Shown piece by piece: positions 9,853 through 13,062 of a stretch of DNA of 13,062 bases (within the stretch, counting starts at the first letter, position 1; each line of letters starts with the position of its first letter). The notes under the pieces were generated by a model, which searched no databases, was not told where the DNA came from, and was given only the letters and a program-made list of their open reading frames with translations. The translations under genes and the position numbers were made by a program. Origin of the DNA: Candidatus Rokuibacteriota bacterium (GTDB lineage Bacteria; Methylomirabilota; Methylomirabilia; Rokubacteriales; CSP1-6). The stretch lies in assembly GCA_016201575.1 (NCBI GenBank), contig JACQCN010000124.1, positions 1-13,062 of the forward strand, written 5' to 3'.

Positions 9853-9944
9853 CCGATTTCAAGTCGCTCCTCCGCGTGCTCGCGGAGCGCGGGGTCGAGT
9901 TCATCCTGAGCCCGCCCTCATCGCGTCCTGCACGAGGTTGGTGA
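9849..9944 (+). pseudogene. Nucleotidyltransferase, truncated after about 20 codons
   Basis: The 5' end MTDFKSLLRVLAERGVEFIL matches the typical start of small MNT-like nucleotidyltransferases, where a VGG...HG...T.D.D active-site segment should follow directly. Here the frame instead reads SPPSSRPARGW and stops at 9942-9944. The DxD and everything else are gone. The junction is near 9908, next to the stop codon (9901-9903) of a minus-strand small ORF. Its overlap with the preceding small ORF is still intact. It is a remnant and cannot be active. Confidence 0.6.
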
Positions 9945-10029
9945 TCATGGCGAGCACGGCCACGAGGCAGCCCGCGAGCAGGAGCCTCGAGTACGTGTCT
10001 ACCCGGCGCCCGGACGCGCCTGCCCACAC
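9901..10029 (-). CDS. Small hydrophobic membrane peptide, hypothetical
   Basis: This ORF of 42 aa starts at GTG 10029, 2 nt after the stop of the 194-aa gene. About 18 hydrophobic residues (LLLAGCLVAVLAMI) form one predicted transmembrane helix after a short basic stretch (GRRVDTYSR), followed by a short polar tail. No ribosome site is clear. Translation could be coupled to the upstream gene. Conserved-looking text begins at VDTYSRLLL, where the codon is GTA, so an original start may have been changed. It could be real or a remnant. Confidence 0.4.
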   Translation of the reverse strand: MWAGASGRRVDTYSRLLLAGCLVAVLAMITNLVQDAMRAGSG

Positions 10030-10031
10030 CG

Positions 10032-10616
10032 CTACCGGCGCGGCTTCACCCACGTCTCCGACCAGGCCACGCACGCGCTCGACGACTGCCGGTCGCCGCG
10101 CGTCTCCGGCCACGGCGAGCTGGCGGCGACGGCGCCGTTCATCTCCACCTGCGCGGACCGCGCGGGGAAGAACGTGCTGAACACGCCGAGCGGGCGGTTG
10201 TTGAAGCCCGGCGGCATGGTGAGCACGAACGGGTCGACGAAGTCGTACCAGCTGAGGCGGATCTGGTCGGTGCTCGAGATCACCGCCTCGGCGGCGGCCG
10301 AGCGCGCGTCGCCGCTGCGCGCGAACTGGGCGGCGATCACGGGGAGCTTCTCGTCGGCGAACGGGGCGTAGAGCAGCGCCTCGATCGTGCGCTGGAGCCA
10401 GCGCGCGACGGCGGGGTTGTCGGCGTAGACTCGCACCTTGTCGTCGATGAGCGTGCTCTGCATGAACAGCACGTGGCCGGCTCCCGCCGGGCACCACAGC
10501 ACGCGCCAGTGGCTCAGGCGATCCGTCTGCGTCTTGCCCCCGTCGGGGCTCAGGCGGATGAAGGAGTTCTCACCGGTCATCACGACGTCGTTCGGGTCGA
10601 CGGGTGGGGTCGTCAT
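10032..10616 (-). CDS. Uncharacterised 194-aa protein
   Basis: The gene starts at ATG 10616 behind GGGAG, 6 nt upstream. The frame is open further back but this start fits both the ribosome site and the promoter at 10661-10689. I do not recognise the family. The sequence is a soluble, mixed alpha/beta type without signal peptide or membrane helix. Notable segments are TGENSFIRLSPDGGKTQTDRL near residue 14, HWRVLWCPAGAGHVLFMQS near 36, a helical centre (RWLQRTIEALLYAPFADEKL) near 72, WYDFVDPFVLTMPPGFNNRP near 125 and a conserved-looking end SSSACVAWSETWV. The FMQS, DFVDPFVL and GVFSTFF motifs read as beta strands. The small membrane ORF follows directly and may be a partner. No function is proposed. 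Confidence 0.75.
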   Translation of the reverse strand: MTTPPVDPNDVVMTGENSFIRLSPDGGKTQTDRLSHWRVLWCPAGAGHVLFMQSTLIDDKVRVYADNPAVARWLQRTIEALLYAPFADEKLPVIAAQFARSGDARSAAAEAVISSTDQIRLSWYDFVDPFVLTMPPGFNNRPLGVFSTFFPARSAQVEMNGAVAASSPWPETRGDRQSSSACVAWSETWVKPRR

Positions 10617-10660
10617 GGGCTCTCCCTCGGCTTGGTCTCCGCGCTCGCGCGCGCTCCGGG

Positions 10661-10689
10661 AGAGTAGCGCGCGCGCGGGACAAGGGCAA
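10661..10689 (-). promoter_or_regulatory. Promoter for the 194-aa protein gene
   Basis: On the minus strand TTGCCC (10689-10684) is separated by 17 bp from TACTCT (10666-10661). Transcription would begin near 10654, giving a leader of about 38 nt with GGGAG before ATG 10616. The spacer is an alternating CG tract. Confidence 0.6.
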
Positions 10690-10990
10690 TGGGTGGACCG
10701 GGCGCGGGGTGCGAAGGGCGGGTTGCGATCGACACCGGCGCGAAACCGGAGGACATCAACAACCGGCTGAGCGGCGCGATCCCGGGGGGTTCCGGGGCCT
10801 TCCGGGGTGGTTCCGGGGGATTCCGGGGGATTCCGGGCACAACTCTGGCAAAGGAGACGAGTGGACGGGAAAAGGATCTGCTGTCGAGGCTCTCGGAGAC
10901 CGTGCGCGCCGGGCAGCGCATGGAGATCAGGATCCAGGACGGGGCAGTCTGGGGAAAGCTCATCGGACCTGCCCGTCTCGTGAGGAGCCG
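10689..10990 (+). other. Possible plus-strand gene fragment, unrecognised
   Basis: The frame starting at ATG 10689 has strong G/C at third positions in two blocks: about 10722-10784 (VAIDTGAKPEDINNRLSGAI) and about 10881-10967 (LLSRLSETVRAGQRMEIRIQ onwards). The TTCCGGGG array lies between them in the same frame. Past about 10990 the frame runs antisense to the nucleotidyltransferase at 10995 and is not credible. It may be the front of a gene cut by rearrangement, or chance. I recognise no family. Nothing else coding is seen in the 378-bp gap 10617-10994. Confidence 0.3.
10790..10837. repeat. TTCCGGG array with 10-11 bp period
   Basis: TTCCGGG begins at 10790, 10800, 10811, 10821 and 10831, i.e. 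spacings of 10, 11, 10 and 10 bp. A related ATCCCGGGG precedes it at 10779. The period matches the DNA helical turn and is not a multiple of three, so it is not driven by a protein repeat. Confidence 0.75.
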
Positions 10991-10994
10991 CCAC

Positions 10995-11627
10995 TCAGCC
11001 GCGTCCGGACTCCAGAATGCGCGCCCAGAACTGGCGGCATCCGGCGGGAAGTGCGTCGAGGGAGGCTTCGACGTCCGCGACCAGGGCCGCCCGCTCCGCT
11101 CCGCCGAGGAGCTGCGCGATGTCCCAGGCGTCCTGGGGGCCACCGGCGTAGAGCTTGAGGAGGATCAGGTCCGCGGGGACCGCCACCGGGACGCGGACGC
11201 CTTCGAGCAGCGCCTCGCGGGCGCGGGCGAGCACGCCTTCCTGCCAGCGGCTCCGGCCGACGACGAGGTCGAGCGGGGGCTGGCCGGGCGCGGTGAACCG
11301 CACCACGCCGGCCAGCGGATCGTTGACACCGCCGTGACGGACGCTCACGGCGACGCCCGCGGCGCGCAATGACTCCCACGCGCCCGCGTCCAGGCACTCG
11401 GCGGCGAGCGTGAGGAGATCGACGTCGAGGGTCGACCGGCTGACACCATGAACGGCGAGCGCCGCCGCGCCGACGACCGCGAACGGGATCCCGCGGTCTC
11501 GGAGCAGCGAGGCGACGCCGGGGAGCAGACTCAGAGTCTGTGAATCAATCGGGAGTTCACGTTGCGGACCCCCGCTTTTGTTGGGGTTTTCGGATGAGCT
11601 TCCGCCGTTCCGGGGATATTTTCCCAA
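10995..11627 (-). CDS. Nucleotidyltransferase (AbiEii/MNT-like, toxin-antitoxin type)
   Basis: The longest form has 210 aa from TTG 11627. The nucleotidyltransferase fold is shown by GIPFAVVGAAALAVHG, then RSTLDVDLLT with the metal-binding D68-x-D70, a third acidic residue D120 in PPLDLVVG, and a C-terminal ADLILLKLYAGGPQDAWDI (about 155-173), where the family has a K...D..D pattern. Related proteins are toxins or antitoxins that transfer nucleotides to RNA or protein. The substrate here is unknown. It follows the small ORF at 11632. The first 30 residues are encoded by an odd, AT-richer stretch and look unlike the family, so the true start is probably nearer residue 32, where no canonical start codon is seen. 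Confidence 0.8.
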   Translation of the reverse strand: MGKYPRNGGSSSENPNKSGGPQRELPIDSQTLSLLPGVASLLRDRGIPFAVVGAAALAVHGVSRSTLDVDLLTLAAECLDAGAWESLRAAGVAVSVRHGGVNDPLAGVVRFTAPGQPPLDLVVGRSRWQEGVLARAREALLEGVRVPVAVPADLILLKLYAGGPQDAWDIAQLLGGAERAALVADVEASLDALPAGCRQFWARILESGRG

Positions 11628-11631
11628 CCTC
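11535..11631. other. AT-richer spacer between small partner and nucleotidyltransferase
   Basis: About 95 bp with visibly lower GC than the surroundings, including GCTTTTGTTGGGGTTTTCGG and GATATTTTCCC. GTGAA...TTCAC (about 11539-11559) forms a short inverted repeat, and the C-run and G-run around TTTTGTT can pair. Such pairs usually have adjacent or overlapping genes, so this may be an insertion that also supplied the odd N-terminus of the longest nucleotidyltransferase frame. Confidence 0.4.
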
Positions 11632-11859
11632 TCAGTCGGTCAGCTCCGCGAGGCAGCGCGACGGCCGGCGCCCCGCCTGCCGGCGGCGCTCGAGCACGCG
11701 CGCCGCCTCCGCCGGCGGAAGGGGCGGCTCGTGCGCGAGCCGGAAGGCCTCGAGATCGCGCGCGCCGAGCGCGAGCGCCAGCGCCACGCGCTCGCCCGCG
11801 CTGAGCGACTCCACGATGGCGCGGTCCTCGGCCCGCAGGAGATCGGCGACGCTCCGCAT
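11632..11859 (-). CDS. Small partner (antitoxin-like) of the nucleotidyltransferase
   Basis: The protein has 75 aa from ATG 11859. It is helical, with LSAGERVALALALGARDLEAFRLAH at residues 19-43 and a basic end LERRRQAGRRPSR. This matches a small family I have seen encoded before nucleotidyltransferases of this type. It was probably named only by position. The family is likely to regulate or neutralise the enzyme (inference). The AT-rich -10 box just upstream gives a leader of only 2-3 nt, and no ribosome site is present, so translation is probably leaderless. Confidence 0.72.
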   Translation of the reverse strand: MRSVADLLRAEDRAIVESLSAGERVALALALGARDLEAFRLAHEPPLPPAEAARVLERRRQAGRRPSRCLAELTD

Positions 11860-11868
11860 CGTGGACTG

Positions 11869-11876
11869 ACTATAGC
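11869..11876 (-). promoter_or_regulatory. Extended -10 promoter of the nucleotidyltransferase pair
   Basis: On the minus strand TGC-TATAGT (TATAGT at 11874-11869) is an extended -10. The predicted transcription start near 11862 lies almost on ATG 11859. The TAG inside the box is also the stop codon of the msrA remnant, so the promoter lies exactly at the remnant's broken end. Confidence 0.55.
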
Positions 11877-11998
11877 AACGGCGGCGTGAGCGGCGTGCCG
11901 CTCACGTGGTGCGTGGCCGGCACCCGCATGCGCTCCGCGCGTCCAGGCAGCGCGGTCTCCGGCGTCGGCATCGCGAGCTTCGTCTTCGACCCCCACAT
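11870..11998 (-). pseudogene. msrA: msrA 5' remnant (peptide methionine sulfoxide reductase A)
   Basis: ATG 11998 has a strong GGAAGGAG ribosome site. The 42-aa product includes PETALPGRAERMRVPATHHV, which lines up with [20 protein letters not shown] near the start of E. coli MsrA. The catalytic GCFWG motif, expected about ten residues after the end, is absent: the frame reads TPPLL and stops at the promoter of the nucleotidyltransferase pair. The break is near 11877. The rest of msrA is not found elsewhere in the window. The remnant is in frame with the radical SAM gene upstream, which may hide it as a C-terminal tail. Confidence 0.7.
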
Positions 11999-12859
11999 GG
12001 CTTTCTCCTTCCGGTGTTCAGATCGCGAGCGGGAGCTGCTCCGCCTCGAGCGGCGGGTCACCTGCTGGGTGACGGGTTCCGTCACCCGCGTGGGCAGATA
12101 GGCCCCATGGTAGAGACGCTCGTAGCGCGGGACGAGATCCGGCCAATCGCGGGCCAGGTTCTCGAGGAAGTGCTCGCGCGTGCCGGACCGCAGGTGGAGG
12201 ACGGCGCACCACAGGTGCGTGGCCCCGGCGTCGCGGGCGGCGCGCACGAGAGCGGCGAGCTGCTCCGGGCGATCGGAGATCCCGGGCAGCACCGGCGCCA
12301 CGCCCACCCCGGCCTTGATCCCGGCGTCCACGAGCATCCGGAGCGCGCGCAGGCGCTGGCGCGGCGGCGCCGTGCCGGGCTCGGTGCGGCGCCACACCGT
12401 CTCGTCGAGCGTCGGGATCGAGATGTTTACGTCCACCGCGGCCCGCCGCGCCGCCTCCTGCAGCACGTCGATGTCGCGCACGACCAGCGGCCCGCGCGTG
12501 ATGAGGCTCAAGGGGTTCCGCGCCACGGCGAGCGCCTGGAGGCAGCGCCGCGTCAGCCGGTAGCGCCCCTCGGCCGGCTGGTACGGGTCGGTGGCGGCGC
12601 CGATGGCGACCAGCTCCCGGCGCCACGAGGGCCGCGCCAGCTCCCCCCCCAGCACCTCGGCGACGTTGACCTTGACGCGGATCGACTCCCCGTAGCGGCC
12701 GTCCCAGGGCCGGTCGGCCCTCAGCTCGAAGGCGCGCACGTAGCAGAACGTGCACTGGTGCTCGCAGCCCATGTAGGGGTTGAGCGACCAGCGAAAGCTC
12801 ATGCCCTCGACCCGGCTGAGGGCGACCTTGCAGGGCTCCTCCCGGTACTCAACCCGCAT
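11870..12859 (-). CDS. Radical SAM protein, SPL/Rv2578c-like
   Basis: The open frame has 329 aa, but only about the first 275 are the enzyme. The radical SAM cluster motif CEHQCTFC gives C32, C36 and C39 (CxxxCxxC). NPYMGCEHQC, TDPYQPAEGRYRLTR (about 91-105), SLITRGPLVVRDIDVLQ and SIPTLDETVWRRTEPGT are typical of the spore-photoproduct-lyase-like (COG1533) group named after Rv2578c. The chemistry would use a 4Fe-4S cluster and S-adenosylmethionine. The substrate of this branch is unknown, and DNA lesion repair is only a guess. After VTQQV the frame becomes Arg/Ser-rich, while the neighbouring frame gives PPLEAEQLPLAI and stops at 12018-12020, just before the msrA ribosome site. The natural end is therefore probably 12018 and a one-base shift near 12060 is suspected. 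There is no ribosome site at ATG 12859. Confidence 0.85.
   Translation of the reverse strand: MRVEYREEPCKVALSRVEGMSFRWSLNPYMGCEHQCTFCYVRAFELRADRPWDGRYGESIRVKVNVAEVLGGELARPSWRRELVAIGAATDPYQPAEGRYRLTRRCLQALAVARNPLSLITRGPLVVRDIDVLQEAARRAAVDVNISIPTLDETVWRRTEPGTAPPRQRLRALRMLVDAGIKAGVGVAPVLPGISDRPEQLAALVRAARDAGATHLWCAVLHLRSGTREHFLENLARDWPDLVPRYERLYHGAYLPTRVTEPVTQQVTRRSRRSSSRSRSEHRKEKAMWGSKTKLAMPTPETALPGRAERMRVPATHHVSGTPLTPPLL
12067..12087. repeat. Perfect 9-bp hairpin in the 3' part of the radical SAM gene
   Basis: GGGTGACGG, loop GTT, CCGTCACCC. A third GTGACC lies a few bases on (minus strand). It sits next to the point where the reading frame seems to shift. Confidence 0.6.
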
Positions 12860-12865
12860 GGGGCG

Positions 12866-12888
12866 ATTATACTCGTCGTCTGGCGAGT
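12866..12888 (-). promoter_or_regulatory. Promoter and possible operator of the radical SAM gene
   Basis: A perfect TATAAT (12871-12866 on the minus strand) stands 6 nt before ATG 12859, so transcription should begin on or next to the start codon (leaderless). ACTCGTC-gtct-GGCGAGT (12871-12888, one wobble pair) overlaps its upstream side and could be an operator. No -35 box is evident. Confidence 0.6.
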
Positions 12889-12896
12889 TTTTCTAG

Positions 12897-12935
12897 AGGC
12901 CGCTGAGAAAGGCCCCGGACCTTTTTGAGCGGCCT
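12897..12935. repeat. Long imperfect palindrome, REP-like or bidirectional terminator
   Basis: AGGCCGCT pairs with AGCGGCCT and, after three loosely pairing bases, AAAGG pairs with CCTTT around the loop CCCCGGA. A T-run (12922-12926) lies inside the right arm. AGCGGCCT-type palindromes of this shape are common intergenic repeats in many GC-rich bacteria (recalled, not searched). Confidence 0.55.
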
Positions 12936-12949
12936 GGGGGGTTTTCGGC

Positions 12950-13062
12950 ATCCTGCGAGCGCGGATCATTCACGAACATCGCGCCCAGCGGCGGGCGGGT
13001 GGCGTGGCAGGCAGGCCCGTCCGTCCTCGCTCGATACCCCACTCGCTGCGGGCGGGCGGGCC
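12950..13062 (+). repeat. Dispersed repeat, ATTCACGAAC-type end (partial copy)
   Basis: ATTCACGAAC (12968-12977) followed by TCGCG, CGGGCGGGT, GGC and CCACTCGC in the same order as at 3950-4030. The preceding TCCT...GC also aligns with 3935-3945. No gene is seen from 12860 to the right edge. Confidence 0.5.

Noticed and set aside
10779..10840. TTCCGGG array as a CRISPR or plasmid iteron set
   Set aside because: The units are 7-8 bp with 2-3 bp gaps, far too short for CRISPR repeats with spacers. No replication protein or AT-rich melt region is near.
10617..10994. Remaining part of msrA
   Set aside because: I looked on both strands for the GCFWG motif and downstream MsrA text in the scrap region and found none.

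Overview
The window is very GC-rich (about 70% by eye), with strong G/C preference at third codon positions and few A/T-rich stretches. It looks like a soil, sediment or groundwater bacterium. The mix of a large GAF/PAS hybrid kinase, a beta-oxidation cluster, nucleotidyltransferase pairs and abundant short GC-rich palindromic repeats would fit Ca. Rokubacteria/Methylomirabilota or a deltaproteobacterial-type genome. No rRNA, tRNA or marker gene is present, so this placement is a low-confidence guess.

Region 1 (1-3838) is signalling. A minus-strand hybrid histidine kinase (receiver, three GAF domains, PAS, HisKA, HATPase) runs off the left edge. Divergent to it lies a plus-strand response regulator with a C-terminal four-cysteine module. 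Region 2 (3839-4176) is non-coding and carries the first copy of a two-hairpin dispersed repeat.

Region 3 (4177-9662) is a plus-strand acyl-CoA cluster: a gamma-carbonic-anhydrase-like hexapeptide protein, a 703-aa enoyl-CoA hydratase/3-hydroxyacyl-CoA dehydrogenase, a beta-ketoacyl-ACP synthase III (FabH-type) and a RidA/YoaB-like protein, tightly packed. After a 325-bp gap holding two more copies of the repeat comes a thiolase. The dehydrogenase and thiolase together supply the last three steps of beta-oxidation.

Region 4 (9663-11998) is a rearranged scrap zone: a small helical ORF plus a nucleotidyltransferase cut after about 20 codons; a minus-strand 194-aa orphan protein with its own promoter and a small membrane peptide behind it; a TTCCGGGG array with about 10-bp period inside a possible plus-strand gene fragment; an apparently complete minus-strand pair of small partner protein plus nucleotidyltransferase (toxin-antitoxin-like); and the first 40 codons of an msrA gene cut at the pair's promoter.

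Region 5 (11999-13062) holds a minus-strand SPL/Rv2578c-like radical SAM protein with a consensus TATAAT placed for leaderless transcription, followed by a long palindrome and the end of another dispersed repeat. The main points of interest are the two broken genes that mark junctions (nucleotidyltransferase at about 9908, msrA at about 11877), the repeat family, and the undescribed 194-aa protein. I do not see a clearly new multi-gene system.
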